The position numbers and the translations under genes were made by a program. The notes under the pieces are model-generated. The model searched no databases. It worked only from the letters and a program-made list of their open reading frames with translations, and was not told where the DNA came from. Below are positions 1 to 6,447 of a stretch of 16,888 nt of DNA, in pieces (the first letter of the stretch is position 1; every line of letters begins with the position of its first letter). The DNA comes from Treponema sp. GTDB taxonomy: Bacteria > Spirochaetota > Spirochaetia > Treponematales > Breznakiellaceae. The stretch is from assembly GCA_031288005.1 (NCBI GenBank), contig JAITSE010000050.1, positions 1 through 16,888 of the forward strand, written 5' to 3'.

Positions 1-2
1 TA

Positions 3-674
3 TGAGAGAGTCCCTCCAAGTAGATTCCGAGCCTCACATGTTAGAGTGTGAGTCGCTCGCACTCGACTGGGAGTCGCTCAGGTTTAAGTGAGAGTCTCTC
101 CCACTCGTGTGGGAGCCGCTCAGGTTTAAGTGAGAGTCTCTCCCACTCGAGTGGGAGCCGCTGAGGTTTATGTGTGTGTCTCTCAGTATCTAGTGCGTGA
201 CTCTCCGTCTTTAGTGTGATACTCCCATAATATAGTGGGAGCCGCTCAGGTTTAAGTGAGAGTCTCTCCCACTCGAGTGGGAGCCGCTCAGGTTTAAGTG
301 GGAGTCCCTCTCACTCGAGTGGGAGCCGCTCAGGTTTAAGTGAGAGTCTCTCCCACTCGAGTGGGAGCCGCTCAGGTTTAAGTGAGAGTCTCTCCCACTT
401 GAGATTGCTAAAGCAATCTCTTAGTGGGAGCCGCTCAGGTTTAAGTGAGAGTCTCTCCCACTTGAGATTGCTAAAGCAATCTCTTAGTGGGAGCCGCTCA
501 GGTTTAAGTGAGAGTCTCTCCCACTCGAGTGGGAGCCGCTCAGGTTTAAGTGGGAGTCCCTCTCACTCGAGTGAGAGCCGCTCAGGTTTAAGTGAGAGTC
601 TCTCCCACTTGAGATTGCTAAAGCAATCTCTTAGTGGGAGCCGCTCAGGTTTAAGTGAGAGTCTCTCTTGCAAA
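3..674. repeat. 21-bp modular tandem array (32 modules, A/B/C types)
   Basis: Thirty-two consecutive modules, each exactly 21 bp, start at 3 and keep strict register to 674. Type A (e.g. 234-254) has core GAGCCGCTC and tail AGGTTTA. Type B (e.g. 255-275) has core GAGTCTCTC and tail CCACTCG. A and B mostly alternate, giving a 42-bp higher-order unit. Each B|A junction forms the 18-bp palindrome CTCCCACTCGAGTGGGAG (140-157, 266-283, 350-367, 518-535). Type C modules (402-422, 465-485, 612-632) are themselves hairpins (GAGATTGCT/AGCAATCTC) inserted at the centre of that palindrome, again exactly 21 bp. The left modules (3-65, 171-233) are decayed but in phase, while the right ones are nearly identical. 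The array probably continues left of the window. It is open in several reading frames because 21 is divisible by three, but no start or ribosome site supports coding. Function unknown. Confidence 0.93.
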
Positions 675-692
675 CCGGCGGAGCCTGATTGC
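670..692. repeat. Imperfect GCAA...TTGC triloop hairpin at array end
   Basis: Ten-base arms (670-679 and 683-692) flank the three-base loop GGA and pair with two mismatches. It is a decayed relative of the hairpins at 3543-3565 and 14771-14793, and it begins where the last 21-bp module breaks off. Confidence 0.6.
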
Positions 693-732
693 GGATTTGT
701 TCTACAGGGAAAAACCCGGAAAAAATGTGCGG

Positions 733-805
733 GGAGTTTTGGGACTTACAACAATATCCGCAATTTAGACGCCGCTCCCAAAACTCCAAGGCAACCGAAG
801 GTTGC
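733..805 (+). repeat. Composite palindromic element, copy 1
   Basis: A 55-bp palindrome (733-787) has perfect 12-bp inverted ends, GGAGTTTTGGGA and TCCCAAAACTCC. A 3-bp linker follows, then the hairpin GCAACC-GAA-GGTTGC (791-805). The same architecture recurs at 3485-3565 and, on the other strand, at 3260-3409 and 14771-14847. The spacer shares CTTACAACA and TTAGAC blocks with copy 3. It encodes no protein and looks like a small MITE- or REP-like repeat. Confidence 0.8.
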
Positions 806-827
806 ACGGCCCGCAGGTCCGCAGGGT

Positions 828-857
828 TCCCAAAACTCCTAAGCAAGCGCAGCTTGC
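828..857 (+). repeat. Solo palindrome end plus GCA-triloop hairpin
   Basis: One right-hand end (TCCCAAAACTCC, 828-839) without a left partner is joined by TAA to the hairpin GCAAGC-GCA-GCTTGC (843-857). It looks like a partial copy of the composite element beside it. GCGCAGC belongs to the class of very stable GNA-loop DNA mini-hairpins. Confidence 0.65.
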
Positions 858-914
858 ACTTTCCCCATATTTTGTAAATTTTTTGTAAATTCTTTCGCTT
901 TTTTGTAAAAACAA

Positions 915-944
915 TTGTATATATTTCTATATATGGGCTATAAT
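915..944 (+). promoter_or_regulatory. Possible promoter of the Ig/propeller lipoprotein gene
   Basis: A perfect -10 hexamer TATAAT lies at 939-944, with a weak -35 TTGTAT at 915-920 (18-bp spacing), in a very AT-rich stretch. Predicted transcription start is near 951, giving a leader of about 27 nt that carries the ribosome site GGGAGA (965-970). Confidence 0.4.
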
Positions 945-977
945 GTTTGCTATATTGATATGTTGGGAGAATTTTGT

Positions 978-3245
978 ATGAAAAGAGAAGGTTTTGTTTT
1001 CGGAAAAAGCGCGGCAAGGACTCAGTCTGCTCTTGCGGCATTGATTATCTTCCTGGTATGGGGGGGGTGCAAAAAGAGCATCAGCAGCCCCGCCGGTGAG
1101 CCGTCTCTTGAAGGCTCAGTCAAGATCACGGGCGAAGCCAAAGTTGGCGCGGAGCTGAGCGCGAATATCTCGGAGCTTGAGGGCCTTGGGATCATAAGCT
1201 ATCAATGGCTGCGCGGCGAGAACGCGGACGGAGACTTTGCGCTTATTGACGGCGCAATAGAGGGAATTTATACCATTACCCCGGCGGATGCGGACAAATA
1301 CATCAAAGTGACCGTTACCCGCGCGGGATACTCAGGCAGCGTAACAAGCGCGGAACCCGCGGGCCCGGTTGTTACGCCCCTTCTGGCGCTTACAGGCTCC
1401 GTGAACATCACAGGCTCGGGCAGAGTCGGCGAGGTCTTGAGCGCTTCCGCGCAGCTTGATGGCGGAAATGGAATTTCCGGCGGAAATGGAATTTCCGGCG
1501 GAAACGAAGTTTCCGGCGGAAACGAAGTTTCCGATGAATACTTCAGCTATCAATGGCAGATAAGCAGCATCACAGACAGCGGCCCCGGCTACACAGACAT
1601 TCCCGATGCGACAGACGCAGACTATATTCCCGTTCCGGCGGACGTGGGCAAATACATCAGAGTAACCGTTAACAGAGCGGGATGGCTCAGCCTGAGCAGC
1701 GGAGTGGTCCTGATTACGTTTCCGTCCCTTACAGGCTCCGTGAGCATCACAGGCGGCCTCCGCAGAGTTGGCGATACGCAGAGCGTTGATACCACTCAGC
1801 TTGGAGGAACCGGGACCATCATTTATCAATGGCGGATAAGCGCCGGCGCAAGCGGGACTTACGCAGATATTCCCGGCGCGATAGACGCAGCGGCCTACAT
1901 CCCCGGTGACGCGGATGAGGGCAAATACATCAAAGTGATCGTTACCCGCGTGGGATACGAAGGCAGCGTGGAGAGCGCGGCCAAAGGCCCGCTTCTGTCC
2001 CGGAATACCAATGTTACAAGTGTAACAATCACCGGACCTGACGATATTTACCGGGGCGAGGAGGAGAGCCTGCAATATGCGGCCGCTGTTGATGGCAGCA
2101 ACCCGCCGCAGGAGATTATCTGGTCCATTGAAGGCCCCGTGTCAGAGGGAACTTTTATCACTCAGGAGGGCTGGCTCACCGTTGCCTTTGGAGACCCTCT
2201 CAGAGAGATTACCGTGAAAGCAACATCCGCCTTTGATGAAAGCGCTGGCGATGAGAAATCCGTATCAATCAAAGAATTGCGCTTGATGAATATAGCCAAT
2301 ACTGTTCCCGATGATAGGTTTGGACAAATCGGCGCCATAGCCTTTGGGGGCGGCAGGTTCGTGGCGGTGACATATTACCATGATGCGCTGTATTCCGCTG
2401 ACGGCGTAAACTGGCAGACGGCGGTGGGCAGCGGCGGGACTGAAGGTACGTTATTTTATGGCTTCATGAGCAGTGGCGCAGCCTACGGTGATGGCAAATT
2501 CGTAGCGGTGGGCACCAGCGGCAAGGCCGCGTATTCCGATGACGGCGGCGAAACCTGGATCGCAAGCGGCGATACCGGGTTTGGCAATTCCTCCATCAAA
2601 GCCATAGCCTTCGGTGAAACCGCCGGAAACGGCATTTTCGTGGCGGTGGGCGCTGACGGCAAGGCCGCGTATTCCACGGACGGCGGCGCAACATGGCCGC
2701 AGGTGGGGAATACCGGGTTTGGCAATTCCTCCATCAACGCCATAGCCTTTGGGGACGGCAGGTTCGTGGCGGTGGGCGCTGGCCGCAAGGCCGCGTATTC
2801 CACGGACGGCGTAAACTGGACAGCGTCGAGTACTAGCGCCGCTGCGTTTAGCAATTCCGAAATCAACGCCATAGCCTTTGGGGGCGGCAGGTTCGTGGCG
2901 GGGGACGGTGACGGCAATACGGCATGGTCCGATGACGGCATAAACTGGACGGCATCGGGCAATACTAACTTTAGCAGCACTGACAAGTCAAGTAACAAAA
3001 AAATCAGGGCCATAGCCTTTGGGGGCGGCAGGTTCGTGGCGGGGGGCACAAAATGTAAGGCGGCGTATTCCGATGACGGAGGCGAAACCTGGACGCTGAT
3101 TGATGTTACTTCGCTTGAAGCTTTCTATGATGTGCCTAAGTTCAGAGGGAACGAAGAAATCGTTGACATAGATTACGGCCGTGGCATGTTCGTGGCGGCG
3201 CCAACCAACAACAAGTCCAAAATAATTTATTCCAATCTCCAGTGA
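978..3245 (+). CDS. Secreted lipoprotein with Ig-like repeats and a seven-bladed Asp-box propeller
   Basis: The ATG at 978 is chosen over the in-frame upstream start at 915 because GGGAGA (965-970) sits 7 nt before it and because it gives a clean lipoprotein signal peptide with lipobox VWGGC (Cys31). Three related Ig-like domains follow (about residues 46-131, 139-247, 251-340), each with a YQW core and a KYI(K/R)V strand. A bacterial Ig-like (Big_2-type) domain follows at 345-435. The C-terminal part (450-755) has seven repeats of the type IAFGGGRFVAVG...YSDDGGETW. Most carry a sialidase/BNR Asp box (S-x-D-x-G-x-x-W), and seven blades would close a beta-propeller. No sialidase catalytic residues were identified, so binding or adhesion at the cell surface is more likely than catalysis. 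Oddities are a G8 run at the lipobox and four 18-bp hairpin repeats (1461-1532) in the second Ig domain. The gene stands alone between repeat-rich gaps. Confidence 0.88.
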   Translation: MKREGFVFGKSAARTQSALAALIIFLVWGGCKKSISSPAGEPSLEGSVKITGEAKVGAELSANISELEGLGIISYQWLRGENADGDFALIDGAIEGIYTITPADADKYIKVTVTRAGYSGSVTSAEPAGPVVTPLLALTGSVNITGSGRVGEVLSASAQLDGGNGISGGNGISGGNEVSGGNEVSDEYFSYQWQISSITDSGPGYTDIPDATDADYIPVPADVGKYIRVTVNRAGWLSLSSGVVLITFPSLTGSVSITGGLRRVGDTQSVDTTQLGGTGTIIYQWRISAGASGTYADIPGAIDAAAYIPGDADEGKYIKVIVTRVGYEGSVESAAKGPLLSRNTNVTSVTITGPDDIYRGEEESLQYAAAVDGSNPPQEIIWSIEGPVSEGTFITQEGWLTVAFGDPLREITVKATSAFDESAGDEKSVSIKELRLMNIANTVPDDRFGQIGAIAFGGGRFVAVTYYHDALYSADGVNWQTAVGSGGTEGTLFYGFMSSGAAYGDGKFVAVGTSGKAAYSDDGGETWIASGDTGFGNSSIKAIAFGETAGNGIFVAVGADGKAAYSTDGGATWPQVGNTGFGNSSINAIAFGDGRFVAVGAGRKAAYSTDGVNWTASSTSAAAFSNSEINAIAFGGGRFVAGDGDGNTAWSDDGINWTASGNTNFSSTDKSSNKKIRAIAFGGGRFVAGGTKCKAAYSDDGGETWTLIDVTSLEAFYDVPKFRGNEEIVDIDYGRGMFVAAPTNNKSKIIYSNLQ
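1461..1532 (+). repeat. Four 18-bp hairpin repeats inside the lipoprotein gene
   Basis: Four tandem 18-bp units encode GGNGIS, GGNGIS, GGNEVS and GGNEVS (residues 162-185). Each contains a 6-3-6 hairpin. The first two read GGAAAT-GGA-ATTTCC and the last two GGAAAC-GAA-GTTTCC, so the closing base pair changes on both arms together. The insert lies before the YQW strand, where the other two Ig domains have only a short loop. Confidence 0.9.
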
Positions 3246-3259
3246 GAAAGCGGGACCCT

Positions 3260-3409
3260 GCAAGCCGTTAAGCAAGCCTAAGCAAGCCTAAGCAAGCCTA
3301 AGCAAGCCGACGGCTTGCTTAGCGGCTTGCTTAGCGGCTTGCTTAGGTTTGCTTGGCAGTTTTTGGCACGAAATTACGGGTTTCACGATTCTGTTAGGCC
3401 AAAAACTGC
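3260..3409 (-). repeat. Composite palindromic element, copy 2 (expanded hairpin)
   Basis: Read on the minus strand, a 54-bp palindrome (3356-3409; 12-bp ends GCAGTTTTTGGC and GCCAAAAACTGC) is followed by CAA and an AAGCAA-type hairpin, as in the other copies. Here the hairpin is greatly expanded. On the plus strand the left arm carries four AAGCAAGCC units at 10-bp period (3270-3309), and the right arm carries three GGCTTGCTTAGC-type units at 12-bp period (3312-3347). The arms pair across a short centre near 3310. Confidence 0.75.
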
Positions 3410-3484
3410 GGGCCGCAAAATTCCCCGGACTAGTTCTTCCGGTCTGCTTCTCCGGGCCGGTTCCAAATTGGTTCTGCGGGCTGG

Positions 3485-3565
3485 GGAGTTTTGGGACTTA
3501 CAACATGATCCATAAACTAGACACTGCTCCCAAAACTCCTAAGCAAACAGGCTCCGCCTGTTTGC
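3485..3565 (+). repeat. Composite palindromic element, copy 3
   Basis: A 55-bp palindrome (3485-3539) has ends identical to copy 1, GGAGTTTTGGGA and TCCCAAAACTCC. It is followed by TAA and a perfect 10-3-10 hairpin, GCAAACAGGC-TCC-GCCTGTTTGC (3543-3565). The sequence after the hairpin (CACGGC) matches that after copy 1. Confidence 0.82.
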
Positions 3566-3695
3566 ACGGCTCAGGGGGACAGACCCCCAGCGTTAGGGCT
3601 GGAGACCGCCCGGCACTAGGGCGGAGACCGGCCCTGGGAGGCGGAAGTGAAGAAGGTTTCCTTCTTTCTTTGCGGGAATGGGTCTAAAATAAGGT

Positions 3696-5450
3696 ATGGA
3701 AAACACGATTAAATCCCTGTTGGGGTTCATTTATGGCGAAAACGCGGCGGAAGGTATCTATGCGGACCTTGCGGGTATTCTTAAAGGGGCTTTCCCCAGA
3801 GAGTTTGCCCTGTTTGAGGGAAAGGGGGGGCGGCCCTTGACGGCGGGGGGCGTCTCCCACAAAGACGCCCTGCTTATCGCCTATGGGGACATGCTTGCGC
3901 CGCCCCAGGCCGGGGAGCCGGAGAACGAAACCGGCCTTTCCCGGCTGGAAGGGTTTCTGCGCAGGCGGAACCGGGGGGCCTTCACGTACCTTCACCTGCT
4001 GCCCTTCCACCCCTATTCGTCGGACGACGGCTTCTCGGTGATCGATTACCGGCAAGTGGATTCCCGGTTCGGAACCTGGGAGGATATAGAAGAGCTGGGG
4101 GGGAGCTTCCGCCTGGTTTTCGACTTTGTGCTCAACCACGGCAGCGCGGGCAGCGACTGGTTCAAGGGCTTTCTGGAGGGCCGGAACGAGTACGAAGGCT
4201 GGTACGTCACCAGGCCCGAAGGCTACGATTCCTCCCCGGTGGTCCGGCCCCGGACGCATCCCCTCCTGACGGCCTTTACCCGGAAGGACGGCTCAACGGT
4301 CCATATCTGGACAACCTTTAGCGCGGACCAGGTGGATTACGATTTCTCCAATCCCGCGGTCTTCCTGGAATTCGTGAGAATCTTTCTGGAATATGCCAAA
4401 AGAGGGGGGCGCATTGTCAGGCTGGACGCCATTGCCTACCTTTGGAAAGAAGACGGGACTCCCTGCCTCCACCACCCCAAGACTCACGGCATGGTAAAGC
4501 TCTTCCGGGCGCTTATAGACGCCCTGGGCCTGGATATGCTCATCCTCACGGAAACCAACGTACCCCACCGGGAGAATGTCTCCTATTTCGGCCAGGGAGA
4601 CGAGGCCCATATCGTCTACAACTTCGCCCTGCCGCCCCTGACGCTCCACGCCATGATCTCCGCCGACGCCGCCCCCCTGAGAGCCTGGGCGAAGACCTTG
4701 CCGGGGCCGGAAACGGGACAGCGGTTTCTCAACTTCCTGGCGAGCCATGACGGGGTAGGTCTGACCCCGGTCCGGGGCGGCCTTGTGGATGACGCCGCTT
4801 TTGCCAGGACCATAGAGGAGGCCAAACGCCGGGGCGCGCTGGTTTCCTACAAGGCCACGCCCCAGGGACCTGTCCCTTATGAGCTAAACTGCTCCTACGC
4901 CGAGGTCGCGGCCCCGCCGTCTTTGGGGAACGCTGCCGTCCGCGCCCGGGCCTTTCTCGCGTCCCAGGCGGTTCTGCTCTCCCTGTCGGGGCTTCCGGCT
5001 GTCTATTTCCACAGCTGGATAGGCTCCGCCGCCTGGAAGGAAGGGCCGGAACGCTTGGGGTACAACCGGGCGATTAACCGGGAGAAGCCTCCCCTGGACC
5101 GGGTGGAAGCGGAGCTTGATACTCCCGGCTCCTTTAGGTCCCGGGTATACGAGGGGTTCAGCCGCTTCCTGGCCTTCCGCCAGGCGGAGGAGGTCTTTGA
5201 TCCCTCTATTCCCCAACGGGTACTGGACGCGGAAGGTTCGGTCTTTGCGCTTCTGCGGGGTCCCGACCGGCATGGCCGCCGGGCGCTTTGCGCGGAGAAC
5301 CTGGGACCGGCTCCGGCCAGGCTGGGCCTGCCGGCTGAGTGCGCGCTTGGGGTGGGGGAGATAGCTCTTGAGCCGTGGGAAACCCGCTGGGTAGCTTGGG
5401 GCGCGGGGGAGGGGCGGGATATTTCTACTGCTTCAAGCCGGCGGTCTTAA
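3696..5450 (+). CDS. GH13_18 glycoside phosphorylase (glucosylglycerate / sucrose phosphorylase type)
   Basis: A 584-residue cytoplasmic (beta/alpha)8 enzyme of the sucrose phosphorylase subfamily, which cleaves an alpha-glucoside with phosphate to give glucose 1-phosphate and saves an ATP. Visible motifs are HLLPFHPYSSDDGFSVIDY (about 100-118), LNHGSAGSDWF, the nucleophile Asp244 in VRLDAIAYLWK, the acid/base Glu286 in LTETNVPHREN, and the stabiliser Asp352 in FLASHDGVGL. The N-terminus, the PYELNCSY segment and the INREKPPLD region resemble E. coli YcjM from memory, which favours glucosylglycerate phosphorylase over true sucrose phosphorylase. The acceptor cannot be settled by reading. ATG 3696 is the first possible start (in-frame stop at 3690), yet no proper ribosome site precedes it: AAGG is only 1 nt away. 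The gene stands alone, and its stop overlaps that of the convergent protease gene within TTAA. Confidence 0.88.
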   Translation: MENTIKSLLGFIYGENAAEGIYADLAGILKGAFPREFALFEGKGGRPLTAGGVSHKDALLIAYGDMLAPPQAGEPENETGLSRLEGFLRRRNRGAFTYLHLLPFHPYSSDDGFSVIDYRQVDSRFGTWEDIEELGGSFRLVFDFVLNHGSAGSDWFKGFLEGRNEYEGWYVTRPEGYDSSPVVRPRTHPLLTAFTRKDGSTVHIWTTFSADQVDYDFSNPAVFLEFVRIFLEYAKRGGRIVRLDAIAYLWKEDGTPCLHHPKTHGMVKLFRALIDALGLDMLILTETNVPHRENVSYFGQGDEAHIVYNFALPPLTLHAMISADAAPLRAWAKTLPGPETGQRFLNFLASHDGVGLTPVRGGLVDDAAFARTIEEAKRRGALVSYKATPQGPVPYELNCSYAEVAAPPSLGNAAVRARAFLASQAVLLSLSGLPAVYFHSWIGSAAWKEGPERLGYNRAINREKPPLDRVEAELDTPGSFRSRVYEGFSRFLAFRQAEEVFDPSIPQRVLDAEGSVFALLRGPDRHGRRALCAENLGPAPARLGLPAECALGVGEIALEPWETRWVAWGAGEGRDISTASSRRS

Positions 5451-6121
5451 ATGTTGGTATGGTACAGATATGGGTATAGGTATATGAAAGCATTGTAGAG
5501 GCCGTGGGCCCAGGCTATGCCATGGACGGCACGGTATTTTTTATAAACCAGAGAAAGGAGTATCCCCGCCAAGAAGGCGTTCATGGCTCCCCAAAGGCCC
5601 TCATAGATATGGCAAAGGGAAAAAAGAAACACCGAAAGGCTGATAACGAAAGGATCGGTAAGGCCGGCCTGTTTAAATCTGAGGGAAAGGTAATAGCGGA
5701 AGTAAAATTCTTCCAGATAGCCGGTACTTAAGCAGGATAGGAACATTACGATAATAGCCGGCAAGCCCTTTGGGGCTTCCACCGGTAAGGCTGGGGGGCT
5801 GATAAAAAAAATAGAGGAACTCATGGAAATTAGAAAGCTCAATCCCAATAAGCCGGGAAGGGCCAGGGCTAAGGACAGGAAGTCTCTGGAATGGGGGCTT
5901 CCAGGCAGGCGGGCTTTTCCGCCCCGCAAAATCAGGAGATAGACTATGAGCGCAAGGGCCGGGAGCGTAAACAAAAGAATGCGGCTTAGCTCCTCGGAGA
6001 TGATAAACCGGATGATTCCTGGATTTTGCACTCCGGCGGTCCCGGGGAGAAAGCCGCTTGAAGCGAATCCGGGGAAAAAGAGGACGGCATAGACAATAAA
6101 TGGTTCGGCCCAGGGATTCGT
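5447..6121 (-). CDS. CPBP-family intramembrane metalloprotease, probable ACG start
   Basis: A polytopic membrane protein of the CPBP (CAAX protease / bacteriocin-processing, Abi) family. Motifs numbered from the long form are EEFYFR (Glu137, Glu138, Arg142), the helix with His171 in FSLCHIYEG, and His206/Asn210 in WAHGLYN. These are the expected metal-binding and catalytic residues of the glutamic-type membrane protease. The first conventional start is GTG at 6031, giving 194 residues with poor ribosome-site support. Reading upstream in frame adds a convincing membrane segment (PFIVYAVLFFPGF). It leads to ACG at 6119-6121, exactly 6 nt after a strong ribosome site AAAGGAG (6128-6134). The natural start is therefore probably this ACG, or an ATG lost by mutation. 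The substrate is unknown. A possible -10 TATAAT lies at 6162-6167. Confidence 0.8.
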   Translation of the reverse strand, partial: TNPWAEPFIVYAVLFFPGFASSGFLPGTAGVQNPGIIRFIISEELSRILLFTLPALALIVYLLILRGGKARLPGSPHSRDFLSLALALPGLLGLSFLISMSSSIFFISPPALPVEAPKGLPAIIVMFLSCLSTGYLEEFYFRYYLSLRFKQAGLTDPFVISLSVFLFSLCHIYEGLWGAMNAFLAGILLSLVYKKYRAVHGIAWAHGLYNAFIYLYPYLYHTNI

Positions 6122-6161
6122 AAAACGCTCCTTTGGGACTGGATAGCCCCTTTCTGACTTT

Positions 6162-6167
6162 ATTATA
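6162..6167 (-). promoter_or_regulatory. Possible -10 box of the CPBP protease gene
   Basis: On the minus strand TATAAT lies about 40 nt before the proposed ACG start, within a TATAGT/ACTATA inverted repeat. No good -35 hexamer was found at the expected distance. Confidence 0.3.
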
Positions 6168-6225
6168 GTTAGTATATACTATAAAAAACGCCTCTGAAAA
6201 CCCCGGTTGGATTTTTAGGGGCGGC

Positions 6226-6275
6226 GCAAAGCGAGTTTGCGGCGCAAAGCAAGTTTGCGTGCAAAGCAAGTTTGC
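6226..6275. repeat. Three GCAAA...TTTGC mini-hairpins
   Basis: Three copies of a 15-bp hairpin occur at 6226-6240, 6244-6258 and 6261-6275: GCAAAGCGAGTTTGC once, then GCAAAGCAAGTTTGC twice. Arms are 5 bp around a 5-base centre. They resemble the GCAA...TTGC hairpins of the composite elements. Confidence 0.75.
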
Positions 6276-6376
6276 TGTGGAGAAATCAGGCTGATGTCCG
6301 CCGCTAGAAAATGACTTGTTAGACAAGTCCAGCGTAAAGAATTACGGCGGCGGCTTTCTCCATAAAGGTAAGAAGT

Positions 6377-6417
6377 ATCAGAAAACTACGGTTTTCAGAA
6401 AATTTTAATTTTCTGAT
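6377..6417 (+). promoter_or_regulatory. Mutually exclusive hairpins upstream of the PilZ gene
   Basis: An outer hairpin pairs ATCAGAAAA (6377-6385) with TTTTCTGAT (6409-6417). Two inner hairpins compete with it: GAAAAC-TACG-GTTTTC (6381-6396, with a stable C(TACG)G loop) and AGAAAATT-TT-AATTTTCT (6397-6414). The arrangement recalls an attenuator or a repeat insertion. It lies 31 nt before the start codon, and whether it is transcribed is not known. Confidence 0.4.
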
Positions 6418-6447
6418 GTCCCCTAATATACTAATTAGGAAAACAAG

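Larger units (their letters stand above)
3246..3695. other. Non-coding, palindrome-rich gap
   Basis: No credible gene. In order it holds: a long inverted-repeat hairpin (3260-3355); a 54-bp palindrome (3356-3409); a flank with CCCCGGA, TTCT, CCGGT and TCTCCGG blocks (3423-3467) that resembles the flank at 14846-14888; composite element copy 3 (3485-3565); a GGGGG/CCCCC hairpin (3574-3588); a nested inverted repeat with two GGAGACC copies (3595-3635); and a 7-3-7 hairpin AAGAAGG-TTT-CCTTCTT (3650-3666) ending 29 nt before the next gene. Any promoter of the phosphorylase gene must lie here. The only candidate seen is TAAAAT (3685-3690), directly before the ATG. Confidence 0.7.
6122..6447. other. 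Divergent intergenic region with stacked hairpins
   Basis: No gene is supported. On the protease side are the ribosome site AAAGGAG (6128-6134, minus strand) and a possible -10 TATAAT (6162-6167, minus). Three GCAAA...TTTGC hairpins follow (6226-6240, 6244-6258, 6261-6275), then a 7-3-7 hairpin GACTTGT-TAG-ACAAGTC (6313-6329). On the PilZ side are overlapping hairpins (6377-6417), a possible -10 TATACT (6427-6432) inside the imperfect palindrome CCTAAT...ATTAGG (6422-6439), and the ribosome site AGGA (6437-6440). Confidence 0.65.

Noticed and set aside
3..674. CRISPR array
   Set aside because: Modules are contiguous with no unique spacers, and no cas gene is present.
399..842. Open frame rich in Ser/Leu/Arg across the 21-bp array
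   Set aside because: The frame is open only because 21 is divisible by three; other frames are open too, decayed modules carry stops (e.g. 162-164), and there is no ribosome site.
915..977. Upstream extension of the lipoprotein start
   Set aside because: The extra 21 residues overlap the promoter-like region, lack a ribosome site and would displace the signal peptide.
1332..2075. 247-codon minus-strand frame opposite the lipoprotein
   Set aside because: Mirrors the Ig-repeat periodicity of the plus-strand gene and has no independent start signal.
3824..3850. G7 and G6 runs in the phosphorylase gene as phase-variation tracts
   Set aside because: Such runs are frequent in this GC-rich enzyme gene and a switch has no obvious benefit; only the lipobox G8 run was kept.
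5673..6326. 217-codon minus-strand frame overlapping the protease
   Set aside because: Out of frame with the CPBP motifs and of unlikely composition; it is a shadow that runs into the intergenic hairpins.
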